From Bimastos eiseni (taxonomy: Eukaryota; Annelida; Clitellata; Crassiclitellata; Lumbricidae), in assembly GCA_959347315.1 (NCBI GenBank), contig OY365812.1, positions 500,727 through 564,726 on the forward strand: a stretch of 64,000 bases of DNA, written 5' to 3'. Both the position numbers and the translations under genes were made by a program. The notes below the pieces were generated by a model. That model saw only the letters and a list, made by a program, of their open reading frames with translations. It was not told where the DNA came from and made no database searches. Below are positions 21,450-31,469 of this stretch, piece after piece (position 1 is the first letter of the stretch; every line of letters begins with the position of its first letter).

Positions 21450-23095
21450 ATGGAGGAAGGGCTGTGCTCATTATGCCTGTTGAACGTTTGGACTGAATTA
21501 GATGTTTATATAACTTGTAATCTCTGCGAGGGGAAATACCATCTTAGAATGTTGTATTGCTAAGGTTAATCACTCTATTTTGGATATGGACCACTGGCTC
21601 TGTTACGAGTGTCAAACTAACCTATTTCCTTTTAACGGTACAATCTGTGATAGTGAATTTCTCAATGCGGTGCAGGGTAGGGACAACAAATTGGATATAT
21701 TAACTAAATATGTCATCGGAAAAAGGTTAGATATAATTACTGATGATTTTGACAGCCGTCACTTAATTAACAATCCTGATATAGACCCAGATGTGAATTT
21801 AGTTGCGGGTAGCACTTGGGACAGCGCCTACACGACCTCTGAGGCCATTAATCAAAGAAACGATTCCATCCTTATCACATTACACTTAAATTGTAGAAGT
21901 TTACGGTACAAGACAGCGGAAGTTCAGGACTTACTTAATAGACTGCCGGTAACGGTGATGGCACTAACTGATACTTGGATAGATAACGACACAGCTGATA
22001 CTATTCTAATCCCTGACTATTCCTTGACGCATCGCTCAAGGAGTACTGGTGGAGCAGGAGGCGTTGGGTTCCTGGTCCATAAAGATATTGCCTTTCGCCC
22101 GATTGATTTTATATTCAGTAACCAGCCACCTAAAACGTTTGAAGCCCACCTCATAAGAATTACTTTAAGGACCAGTTGCTGTACTCTGGGAGTTATATAT
22201 AGACCCTCGGGCTCTGGTTTGAACGAGTTTTGGGATGAATTTGAGCAAACGTTAAATGTTACTTTAAAGAATGAGAAAAATTTATTTCTAATGGGCCGAC
22301 GATACTAATGTTTTTATTCCCACTCTTCGTTTGAGATCTTATATGAAATTGTTAATGGCCAATTAAAATTAATAATGAACTGGTTCTCGGCTAATAAATT
22401 ATCGCTCAACTTAGAAAAGACGGCCTATAATCTCTTTAAATCTCAGAGAAAGGTCACTCCACTAGATTTCTCTTGTAAGTTGTCAATAAATGATGATTTA
22501 ATTACCCAGATCAGTTCGACCAAATTTCTAGGAGTAGCGTTTGACCAAAATTTTTCATGGGGTGAACACATAGTAACTATATCAGCTAAAGTGCCCAAGA
22601 ATGTTTGGATTCTGAGGAGAACATCTCATTTGTTACCGTCTTCCATTAGACTACAATTGTATTACTCATTAATTTATCCTTATTTTTCTTATTGCAATGC
22701 AATTTGGGCGTCCACCTAAAATTCCCGACTTAATAAATTGATACTCCTCCAGAAATGGGCTCTTGGTTGCATTGCTGGTACAGCCTGGGGATCCCATACT
22801 GACCCAATCTTTAGGGAATACAAATTAATGAAGCTCCCCAGATCTGTACTTATCAAATAGCTATATTTATGTACCGTTCTGTACATGCGCTTTTGCCGGT
22901 AAGATTTTCAGAATACTTCGGAACTGGCAATATGTTCCATTCCTATGGTACGAGAACCGCTTCTAAACACCGATCAATTTATGCTCGCACTAATACTCGT
23001 AAGTTTGCAATAAGATGCACTGGACCAAAGATTTGGAACGACTTCCCTTATGATATTCAAATACTGGAACTTTGCAATCATTTAAAAATAAGATG
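21450..23095 (+). pseudogene. LINE ORF2 with PHD-like finger, endonuclease and RT remnant
   Basis: Starts MEEGLCSLC... with CNLCEGKYHLR, a PHD-like zinc finger split by a frameshift near 21565 and completed by WLCYECQTNLFPFN. The APE-type endonuclease follows (LNCRSLRYK, ALTDTWI, GVIYRPSG). At about 22295 the expected MGDFN step is cut and the sequence jumps directly to ADDTNVFIPTL, the end of the RT YADD motif. RT thumb and C-terminal parts continue (NKLSLNLEKT, KFLGVAFD, 22375-22719 and 22869-23096), with a further break near 22718. All RT motifs before YADD are missing, so it cannot have moved itself in this form. Confidence 0.8.
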
Positions 23096-23458
23096 AGAAA
23101 TTATTTGCTGAATTGTCCATTCATCTGATTTGAGTAAGCTCATTATCATCCACCCCTCGCAGATTGATTCTTTACGTTAGGCTTAGAAGAATTAGTTAAG
23201 TTAGTTAAATGCACGACTGCAGGTTGAATATCTCCTGATGTTACTGTATACAAGTGTTTTGTTTGCTGCACATTTGAGTTTATTATGTCGGTGCTCACAA
23301 AAATTTATGTAGCAAAATACGTCAGTGGGTGGCCCTGTTAGCGGGAGGTAATCCTTTCGGGCCTCCCTTTGTAATCCAACTGAGCAACTAAATATTATGT
23401 GTACACTCTTGATGATTTAGTCTTGATTTGGTTAAAATAAAATATTTTCGTTCGTTCG

Positions 23459-23778
23459 TTATTGGAACCGTTGGTACCCCTCAGCGTTAGTAGCCGTGCC
23501 TCGTCGCTGCCGCTGGTTTTCAATTATGATGCGCATACAGTGATAATATGCATGAAATATAAATTGCGCCCTTACTCTGAATCGGAACAAATGCAGCTCC
23601 CTCTTTAGGTTCATGTTCTGCCATTTTATGTCATTCGTCGTCATGCTTTGAGAATGTCAAATTACAAATTGCTGCCACAATTACATTCTTCGTCACTCTG
23701 AATGATCCTGTAATTATATTAATAGTATGAATAGTATGCAGATATTATTAGAGTACACTTGCCTTTCATAGAGTACAG
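23459..23778 (-). other. Remnant of the TLR-C intron
   Basis: Read on the minus strand directly after TLR-C, this matches the TLR-F intron nearly to its end: ttcagagtgac, tttgacattctcaaag, atgac..aatgac, agaacatgaac and ggagctgcattt all occur in the same order, finishing in ttcag at about 23563. TIR coding should start next, but the following bases do not resemble a TIR exon and the CR1 tail begins about 100 bp later. Confidence 0.65.
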
Positions 23779-25248
23779 TTATCTGAGATACCATCGAAAT
23801 CGATGAAGAGCAGACACCGTTGATGCAGAGATCCAGGTCAACGATGTCAACAAAAGAACAGTCAATAGAACTGGATCATCGAACAATGGATCCTGGAAAC
23901 AGTCGGAATCGGAAAGACTCTCCAGTTGGAACATGTTCACTTGCCCCTTAGATGCCTGACAATAATACTTGTTCCATCCTTTGACCTCAACCTTAGAGGC
24001 GTTGGCTTTCTTCAACCAACGACGCAGCCAAATGAAATTACAATCGCAAAGAAACGGATTGTCTGAGAAATCGACAACCCTCAAACCGTTCCACACTTTC
24101 AAAGGCAGGGACTCAAATGTGATTGTCGATAGTCTACTAGAGGATATAATTAGTTCGCGCAGTGAATTAGCAATTCCGTCGAAATCTTCCTTCTTAAGAT
24201 TCGATATTGAATTGTTACTGAGTCGTAGTATCGTTACATTTGGAAGGTTTGCAAACATATGTGAAAGAGAATTAATTTTTGTTCCTGACAAATCGAGTTC
24301 CTTGAGATTCCTAAGACCGTGGAAAGCAGCCGTTGTTAGATTTCCATATTTGATTCTACAGAAGCCCATGTTAATTTTCTGGAGATTCGGAGCTTCTTGA
24401 AAGATGTTCCAGTTGTCTCGATCGAGGCGAAAATTTGTCCCATACAGATTTATACTCTTCAGAGAATTCGATCTAAAAGCGAGAGATTGAGTCTCCGAAA
24501 TCTGATTATAGGACAGATCTAAATGTTCGAGGGACCTAAAATGCAGAAGGCTGTTATTTTCCAGTTTCTCAATTGCATTCATTCCGAGTCTCAACGTCTT
24601 AATATTTGGGTATCGGCACCCTTTTCTGCGGATATCAAAAGGGAAATTCTTTAAAAGATTTTGACTTATGTCTAAAACATTCAAAGAGGTGGGTAAACTT
24701 GGAGGAAATACTGAAATTGAATTATTTGCAAGAGAAAGGTTTTTGAGGTGTGGACACTTTTGATGGATATCGTGCTGGTTCTTCCTTCCAATCGATGACA
24801 GGTTCTGGATCTCAGCATTTCTAAGAGACGAGGGAAACCTGTACTTCTGTTTTGTTCGCATTTTAAACAACATCCGAGGCACTGAAGGAGTCTTTGGCTT
24901 ATAGAAAAAGACGGCTTTGTTTATCTTTTTAATATGGCAATTTTTCAAACTAAGATCACTCAAGCTACGCAAAATTCCGAAGCTTCTACGATGCAAATGC
25001 CTTAAGAAATTTCCATCCAGGATAAAACTACGAGTGTCTGGAGAGATGTCGCTAGGAACTGACTTATAGCCAGCATCGGTACAGTTTACCGTTGTTAAGT
25101 TTGTATCACACGTACAACTCTGAGGACAGTTGTCAAAGGTCTCAATTCTGACGTAATCCCTGCACTCAACAATATTCCCTGAATTCAGAACAACGACTGA
25201 ACAATAAAACAAAGTCCAGAACTTAGTTGCTGCAGCAGAGATATCCAT
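23779..25248 (-). CDS. TLR-C: LRR membrane receptor lacking its TIR exon
   Basis: A 489-aa frame on the minus strand from the family start MDISAAATKF (an upstream in-frame ATG at 25302 would add 18 residues). Signal peptide, LRRNT (CPQSCTCD, VNC), about 13 LRRs, LRRCT (NPFLCDCNFIWLRRWL) and membrane helix. LRR 3-4 are unusual (basic KPKTPSVPRMLFKMRTKQK region). Just after the helix a one-base shift gives an early stop (RWYLR-stop). The next splice site reads AAAG|GCAAGT, a GC-type donor, but it lies beyond the stop. The intron is preserved yet no TIR exon follows. Ectodomain closest to TLR-B and TLR-H (for example SLEHLDLSYNQISETQSLAFRS). Possibly a non-signalling receptor or an early pseudogene. 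Confidence 0.75.
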   Translation of the reverse strand: MDISAAATKFWTLFYCSVVVLNSGNIVECRDYVRIETFDNCPQSCTCDTNLTTVNCTDAGYKSVPSDISPDTRSFILDGNFLRHLHRRSFGILRSLSDLSLKNCHIKKINKAVFFYKPKTPSVPRMLFKMRTKQKYRFPSSLRNAEIQNLSSIGRKNQHDIHQKCPHLKNLSLANNSISVFPPSLPTSLNVLDISQNLLKNFPFDIRRKGCRYPNIKTLRLGMNAIEKLENNSLLHFRSLEHLDLSYNQISETQSLAFRSNSLKSINLYGTNFRLDRDNWNIFQEAPNLQKINMGFCRIKYGNLTTAAFHGLRNLKELDLSGTKINSLSHMFANLPNVTILRLSNNSISNLKKEDFDGIANSLRELIISSSRLSTITFESLPLKVWNGLRVVDFSDNPFLCDCNFIWLRRWLKKANASKVEVKGWNKYYCQASKGQVNMFQLESLSDSDCFQDPLFDDPVLLTVLLLTSLTWISASTVSALHRFRWYLR

Positions 25249-25749
25249 CTTCCCAACCAGTTCGTCTGTCACGTTTCCCTCTATTGCACGCCAGTGCTCC
25301 AACCAACTGACATTTCGCTTCTCTTCGTGAACACTGGTCTATCTCTCATCACCCGGTGTACAGTGACTGAACTGGAGTAGAATAGAAAATGTCGACCGAC
25401 ATTAGGTTGATTAACGACAATGAGAAAGTAGTTTGTACTGACGTTTATTTCAATTTACGTTATCTGCTTGTGTTCGTATCCGCTGTCAGCTTTCGTTTTA
25501 TTTAATCAATCGGCGAATCGATGAATATACGCTTTAGACTCTGAAGAATCTTCTGCCGTTAAGGCGAGTTAAGTATTAGGGTTCGCCCTGAAAACAGAAT
25601 ACACTGACTACAATTATAGAAAAAGAGAAAGTATTGTTAGTTTAATCAACGCGTTTCGCTGTTGGAGGCTTGGACGCTTGGGCTGATGTGAAGCGAACAA
25701 TAATTGTAATTCCCATTAAATGATCGTTATAACAAAGCGGGAATAATTA
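25249..25749 (-). promoter_or_regulatory. Proximal class I 5' flank of TLR-C
   Basis: On the minus strand, the 70 bp before the ATG (atgtcagttggttgga ... gttgggaag) match TLR-H at about 36108-36169. About 25548-25580 is the complement of actcgcctta...gaagattc, also present before TLR-B and in the orphan flank at 52.27 kb. Regulatory function is inferred from position and conservation only. Confidence 0.5.
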
Positions 25750-26341
25750 CAGTTCATTAGATGTCATCTGAACATCTCTCTCAATACAATTCATTAGATG
25801 TCATCTGAACATCTCTCTCAATGCAATTCATTAGATGTCATCTGAACATCTCTCTCAATACAATTCATTAGATGTCATCTGAACATCTCTCTCAATGCAA
25901 TTCATTAGATGTCATCTGAACATCTCTCTCAATACAATTCATTAGATGTCATCTGAGCATCTCTCTCAATACAATTCATTAGATGTCATCTGAACATCTC
26001 TCTCAATACAATTCATTAGATGTCATCTGAAAATCTCTCTCAATGCAATTCATTAGATGTCATCTGAACATCTATCTCAATACAATTCATTAGATGTAAT
26101 CTGAACATCTCTCTCAATACAATTCATTAGATGTCATCTGAACATCTCTCTCAATACAATTCATTAGATGTCATCTGAACATCTCTCTCAATACAATTCA
26201 TTAGATGTCATCTGAACATCTCTCTCAATACAATTCATTAGATGTCATCTGAACATCTCTCTCAATACAATTCATTAGATGTCATCTGAAAATCTCTCTC
26301 AATGCAATTCATTAGATGTCATCTGAACATCTCTCTCAATA
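25750..26341. repeat. 37-bp minisatellite, 16 units
   Basis: 592 bp = 16 x 37 bp. Unit: caattcattagatgtcatct plus gaacatctctctcaata (or ...caatg). Variants differ by single bases. Each unit contains the inverted words agatgt and acatct around a 7-base loop. It sits inside the class I 5' flank of TLR-C, about 500 bp upstream of the ATG, and is absent from the same flank at B, H and the orphan copy. Confidence 0.95.
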
Positions 26342-26870
26342 CTGAGTCGGTTGTCTTTCAACCTCGTCATAAGAGAAACAGTCTGTGATCCTTAATTCAA
26401 CTTAGGATTCAATCATGACCGCGAACGATCTCTGTTCCTCAGCTCTGTGCCACAGCGAACGGCCCCAGCCAAGACCCGTAACTCTATTACGTCCCTATCT
26501 GATAATTGTCGCAAAACGCGGCAAAAGGAAAGAGAACTGCCACCGATTGACTTTCTCTACCAAACACATTAATGACTCGAATGGTGGCTTTTACTTTTGT
26601 CCTACACAGTTGACAGTCAGTAGCATCAGATAACATTATTACCCGAATGACCGAGGAAATCAATTATGTATGGCAGCCTCTTGTTTACCAGTATATCAAT
26701 TATGTCAATGCGATCTGTACAACGAAGATGTCCACTTCACTATTTATCAGGATCTATTTATTGAGGCCACGCTTTTGCAATAGCTTTCCTTCTAAACATT
26801 GGGAGGATGGTGACATTTGTCGGTATGAATGAAATGTTGACCTGACTGTACTTGACTGGAGCCGCTGCAA
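26342..26870 (-). repeat. Distal class I 5' flank of TLR-C
   Basis: Right after the minisatellite the reverse complement matches 6018-6062 before TLR-B. About 26560-26700 (reverse) match 35690-35780 before TLR-H (gaggctgcc, gacagtca, agtaaaagccac). About 26700-26870 match 35508-35680 and 51950-52090 (tacagtcaggtcaa, gataaatgtcaccatc). No gene; the short frames here are chance. Confidence 0.6.
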
Positions 26871-26873
26871 ATC

Positions 26874-27323
26874 GTGCTCCAGCTCTCTCCAACTCTAAGT
26901 GCTTACAGAGCTCATGAACTACCGGATGGGGCTTTGCAGAGCGTTACTGAAGCCATTACCATGGCTTGGGTTCCATTTTGGTGGCGCTGCGCTTCTGAGG
27001 ATGACAAAGCAAGACTAGATCTCTTCGTTTCTCGCTTGCAAAGACCCGGTTATCTCTCAAAGGACTCACTAGGTAGGCCTATTCGTGAAATAATTGGTCG
27101 TACAGAGGATCGCATACTGCAGGCAGTTATCTGGAATGAGTTTGACGTTCTTCAGAACATTTTTCCTCCTGTCATCAAGCGCATGTATAACCTTCATACT
27201 AAGCCAGGTGATTTTCTCTTACCCGTCAAAGACAATCAACACCTTTTCCATGTGTGCTATAGGCCCACGTGCATGAGCATATTCAATACAAAGGCCTTCG
27301 TCATCAAGCCCAGTTTCAATTGA
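26874..27323 (+). pseudogene. LINE C-terminal relic next to the TLR-C flank
   Basis: Encodes the region after the RT of a non-LTR element: AYRAHELPDGALQSVTEAI, WWRCASEDDKARLDLFVSR, RILQAVIWNEFDVLQNIFPP, then a YNLHTKPGDF-type end. A relative in the opposite orientation lies at 51650-51945, in each case directly beside the same class I flank. The insertion therefore predates duplication of the unit. Confidence 0.7.
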
Positions 27324-27333
27324 TACAATATGA

Positions 27334-27560
27334 CTACCTATCACCAAGATGCCCATATGTTACTTTCAATGATCTATTGCTAACCAAATATCTTAGTACT
27401 AGGTTGCGGTATACCGACTTTGTATTACAAATATACAAAATCATCATCATCACATAAGCCAAAACGCACTTGTAATATTTACCCTTTGGAAATTCCACTG
27501 CATTCGTTTCCACTAGTAACGTTGTAGATATGCATTGACTAGACAAACACATTCATACGA
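27334..27560 (-). other. Short conserved frame in the class I flank
   Basis: Minus-strand frame with FPKGKYYKCV, then LVLRYLVSNRSLKVTYGHL. The copy at 51340-51560 (plus strand) reads VPEGKFYKCV and LVTRYVISN, then SLKFKYGHL, so matches are better at protein than at DNA level. A weaker piece is at about 35455 (VPKGN). I do not recognise a family. It may be an exon or transposase scrap copied with the flank. Confidence 0.35.
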
Positions 27561-28389
27561 AATCAACACGAACATACAAATTAGATGCAGGGCCTATGCA
27601 GCAATTCATGTTTTAAGCACTCGTGTGGTGTGGCTTATGTTCTGCGCTGAAGAGCTAACAGTGGAATAAGTGCCGTGCAAAATGTTGTAATTGTTATGTT
27701 AAAATCCGCGGCCATATAAGCTATTTCTGATGAACTTGTCTGAACAGAACGTCCATTACAAATCAGTAGGCCTTCATTCGCAATAACTTACGGTCAATGT
27801 GCATTGCATAATTGTGTGGTAGGCTGCAAGATTAAATTTGTGTGTATTTGAGCAGGCCTATGTCCTCGATGTTACTTTCAATGAAGACACCGCAACACGA
27901 TTAGATGGCTACTGTAGTCAAAGGAATTTATAGACAATCAAAATTATTTGGTGGATTTCACAATACTAGCTTTCTGTCGTTCCGAGGGTTGCAGTAAGCT
28001 ATTACCGGTACTAAAACTTTGCAATAACAACGATTTTAATATTAAAGGTTTCCTTTGTTTTTAACAATCGGATGCTTTGTCGGGTCTTACGACAAAAATC
28101 TAATCTACATTACCTGAATGCGATATGTATTAAGCATCAAAATATAGGGTCAAACAAAAGTTAGTTCACCGTTTTCATACCTCAATAACTCGGCCAATAT
28201 TATTCGGATCTCTTAAATATTTTTCAAGCTTATACTGAACTCAAATATATTATAATCCTAAACATTTTAAATAGATCGAGCGTTATAAGACGTGACAGTG
28301 TACACCTAGGCGCGCGAGGTGCATTTCCGGCTGGTATCTGGAATGGCGTAACAATTATTCACGGCTCTTAGTGGAGTAAAAATACGAGC

Positions 28390-28974
28390 ATCGACACTGG
28401 ACTGTGGACGATCGGTCTAATGTTTTGTTCACCGATGAGTCGCCGTTTAATGTATTTTATGTACTGAATGCACAAAATGATACCGTTTGGGTTTTATAGT
28501 ATAAGAACGATCCTCGTCTGCTCCACAGTCCGTCAGTTATGATGTGGGATGGGATGAGGGCCAGGGGTCTCACAAGCCTTCACTTTGCACCAAATGGTAC
28601 CAAACTGAACTCGCAGTACCGCATTACGTACAATCTCGAAATGCTCGAAACCTGCAGTGTTCTAAGACAACGGCAGTGTTATGTAACGAAGGTTATTTGT
28701 TGGCAATGATCTTGTGAGTACTTCTGCAGAATGGTGTCATGCATCAACTGTGACGACGCAGGTTAGAATGCTATCTCCCGTCACGAATAAAGCCAAAAGA
28801 TTGGCCACCAAAACTCTCCTCCGTCTGAGGATCTCTCATATTGAAAACTTGTGGAGTATTTTGTCTCTCAGCTTATATAAAGATACTGTGTCAAACAACG
28901 TTGATCAGCTCATTCGTCACCTCCAAAAAGCGTGGAGATTGATAGAAGTTGGGATACTTCAGTCGCTGATCTAG
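28390..28974 (+). pseudogene. Tc1-type transposase, broken
   Basis: DDE transposase of the Tc1/mariner superfamily. Visible in order: NVLFTDESPFNVF (catalytic Asp region), HSPSVMMWDGMRARGLTSLHF (normally MVWGG), then IENLWSIL (normally PDLNPIENLW, the region of the last catalytic residue) and VDQLIRHLQKAW. Frame changes near 28500 and 28700, an in-frame stop after VWVL and loss of the QQDNAP-type segment show it is inactive. Confidence 0.8.
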
Positions 28975-29177
28975 TCTGTGCAGTATAGAGTCCGTGATGT
29001 TAGTAAGCAGAACGAGTATACTGTACAATAATAGCCTACGTCTGTAAGACCTAGGTAACAAGATTGTTTTATGGTCGACTTGGCCAAATATTTTGTTTTA
29101 CAATGGTTTTATAATGAACAAACTGTATCGATTGGCAGTTTCTTTCGAGAAACTAGCCGTCTTCAATTCTTTTAATA

Positions 29178-30351
29178 TACAGGGTGGGCCATTAAAAAGG
29201 AACCCCTTGGGTCTTTTGCTAATATTTTGGTCAAAAGTAAAGATCAGTAAATGAAATTTTACAGTCTCTAAGCCAATGCATATTTACATATAACCACTAA
29301 ATTTGACTAAAATATTTCACACAGAGCATAAATTATATCACTTTTAATGAGTGCAACCACAGATTTTTTATAGTCAAAACTATTTTACGCTTCAACAGTT
29401 GCAAAAACGATTTTATGAGGTCACATCTCAAGTAATTGTTATAAAACAAACATCAAATTGTTTCACAACCTGGGTCATCCACCAGTAGCCGCACATATTG
29501 TGAGTTTATTTGACAAGTTTTGATGACCTAGTTGGGGCCATTGCATCGGTAACAATTTGTCCAGGAACACGACGAAAAGCGGTGAGGTTCAGATCTTCTT
29601 TGGCAAATCTTTTAACAGACGTGCGTGCGGCTGATATTCAACTCTGTTGAAATTCACTGAGTACTGAGATTATTTCTGATGCTGCTATTCTGTGAGCAAT
29701 AAGTTCGTCAACATGCTCAATATTTGTACGGGTGCCGATAGATTTATGCCTTCCATTGCTCTTACGATGTTCCACCGCCCACCCCTATCATCAATGCGTT
29801 CGAATATTTATACATGTGCTGAGCTCCAGTGATTTCAGAGTGAGCTTTGATTACAGCTTTGGTTCCAAAATCATGCCCATGATTCATGAAGTGTCTATAT
29901 GCGCATTTTGTCTGTCGCGTATACCATCCCCATGTTTATTTTGTTACAAATGCTATCATACAATGATTAATCGCAAAACATTTGTATTCACCAATTTAAT
30001 CGACTGCTTGCTAGATGACGTCAAAGCGACTTTTGTATGCGCTAATTTTCATTTTTTTTCTCAATAAAAATAATTATGAAGTGTGTTTTATGACAACTAT
30101 TTGAAATGCGTCTTCATAAATTCGCTTCTTATAACTTTTTGCGGCGCTAAATGTTTTTGACCATCAAAAATCGGTTGCACTCATTAAAAGTCATATAACT
30201 TTTGTTCTGTATGAAATATTTTAGTAACTTTTGGTGGTTAAATGTAAATATGAATAGGTTTCCAGTCTGCAAAATTTCATATCATATTTCCTACTTCTGG
30301 CCAAATTATTAGCAAAAATCCGTAGGGGATTGCTTTTGGGTCCACCCTGTA
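29178..30351. mobile_element. 1.17-kb long-TIR DNA element nested in the Tc1 element
   Basis: Starts tacagggtgggccatt and ends with the complement tacagggtggaccca, flanked by TA on both sides (29176-29177 and 30352-30353). Inverted similarity extends roughly 200 bp inward (ttgctaatanttttgg, atgaaattttrca, ttgcactcattaaaag...). The interior has a fragmentary minus-strand reading region near 29550-29720 that may be an old mariner-type transposase, but no motif is secure. Confidence 0.75.
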
Positions 30352-30563
30352 TAATGGCAACCACGGATCGAATCTAAGCCAAATTTATACCAGTATTTTT
30401 TTTGAACTCTGCATGCACTGATAAAATATCAGAAAAAATATAAAGCCATAATATTATTGGGAAAACGCATTTTGAAAACGGTGAACGAACTTTTGCGTCA
30501 CCCTATAGTTATTTCTTTACACCATGTGTAGAGATGATGCGCTAACACGAAATAGAAATGGAC

Positions 30564-30639
30564 TCCAGTCCTCTTTGCTCATTTGTCAATTCATTTATGA
30601 ATTCATTTATGAACTGACAAATGAGCAAAGAGGACTGGA
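30564..30639. repeat. Perfect 25-bp inverted repeat (hairpin)
   Basis: 30564-30588 (tccagtcctctttgctcatt...) and 30615-30639 are exact reverse complements, with a 26-nt loop of ttcatttatga words. The arm tgacaaatgagcaaagagg recurs singly in the conserved 3'-flank blocks near 4947, 34121 and 50299. It lies in the gap between the Tc1 right end and the E promoter. Confidence 0.9.
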
Positions 30640-30880
30640 TATTTTGTTAGATATTTCCGTGTGCAGTGAATTAATACATAACATGGCAAAACGTAGGTAG
30701 GGGCATTAAACAATCAAATAACCGTACCGCAAGAGCAGTTATTGCTGAATTCTGTAGCCGCTGTAAAAGCATCATCTACAGTGAGACAAAAGGGAAAGCG
30801 ATTTCGTCAGCCGGTTTGCCAATGGTTTTCTTTTCCAACAATAAAGGGAGTGGCACGCCACAGATGAACGTGTTAGGAAG
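30640..30880 (+). promoter_or_regulatory. Class II proximal 5' flank of relic E
   Basis: 30785-30850 is almost identical to the D flank (gagacaaaagggaaagcg, ggttttcttttccaaca, ataaagggagtggcacgcca), with the same 40-bp spacing from ATAAAG to the ATG at 30881. The upstream part (atcaaataaccg...gcagttattgctgaa) also matches D at 11808-11850. Confidence 0.5.
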
Positions 30881-31360
30881 ATGGATATCTCTGCTCCAGC
30901 AACTAAGTTATGGGTTTCTTGCTGTTCTGTTGGTCTGTTGTTCTGTTTCTGTTGCTCTGTTGTTCAGTCGTTATTCTGAATTCAATTGATGAAGTTGAAT
31001 ACAGGAATTTCGTTCCAAACGATACCTCTGGCGACTTTCCTCAGGAGTGTACGTGTGACAAAGTCTTACAAAAGGTAAACTGCACCAATGCTGGTTTTAC
31101 GGACGTTCCAAAAAACATCTCTTCCGACACTCTTAGTTTAATCCTGGACGGAAACCTCTTTCAGCATTTGCGGCGTAGCAGCTTCGCCATTTGCGTAGCT
31201 TAAAATATCTAAGTATGAAAAATTGTCACATTAATCAGGTTCCTAAAGTGCTTTTCCGGCCTCTTTCGGAAACATTGCGGGCTCTTTGGATGTCCAACAA
31301 CCCGCTCTGCAAAAGGCACTGGCTGTTCATTGATGCACTGCACAATTTAGAACTTCTGGA
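30881..31360 (+). pseudogene. Relic E: TLR 5' third, frameshifted and truncated
   Basis: The family ATG at 30881 (MDISAPATKL) runs into a stop because a ctgttgtt-rich stretch in the signal peptide is expanded. A different ATG at 30910 restores the ectodomain frame and would give the leader MGFLLFCWSVVLFLLLCCSV. LRRNT follows with its first Cys changed to Phe (FPQECTCD). A base loss near 31185 breaks LRR 2, and the frame resumes at 31191-31373 (LWMSNNPLC). At about 31360 the sequence leaves LRR 4 (LLD) and jumps to the 3' flank (ctgctacacataggactaaaa), matched at 45348 behind TLR-F; about 2.1 kb is deleted. Not a working receptor. Confidence 0.85.
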
Positions 31361-31469
31361 CTGCTACACATAGGACTAAAATAAGACTCTCTATGGGAAA
31401 AATAAAAAATATCTTTTTGTGGTTTACCATCTTTCATGGTAGTCTTTCAATCCACAGTGGTCTCGATTT

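Larger units (their letters stand above)
19660..23458 (+). mobile_element. CR1-like LINE with ORF1 and internally deleted ORF2
   Basis: A nearly full-layout non-LTR retrotransposon: ORF1 relic (19880-20686), spacer, ORF2 relic (21450-23095), 3' UTR and a (ttcg)n tail at about 23446-23458. The left boundary is uncertain because no 5' target duplication was identified. It inserted close to the intron of the opposite-strand TLR-C: intron sequence resumes immediately beyond the tail. Confidence 0.75.
28145..30505 (+). mobile_element. Tc1/mariner element with a nested second element
   Basis: Ends are inverted repeats: left tagggtcaaacaaaagtta...; right, reversed, tagggtgacgcaaaagttc..., both continuing into gttcaccgttttca, and both flanked by TA. 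Total 2361 bp, or about 1185 bp without the nested insertion, which suits a slightly short Tc1 element. The transposase relic lies at 28390-28974. Confidence 0.75.

Noticed and set aside
25750..26341. Regular 37-bp repeats that look like a CRISPR array
   Set aside because: Units are directly adjacent with no unique spacers, and the surroundings are animal receptor genes. It is a minisatellite.
29732..30067. 111-aa open frame as a host gene
   Set aside because: It lies entirely inside the nested long-TIR transposon, is rich in residues of low-complexity AT DNA and starts without context.
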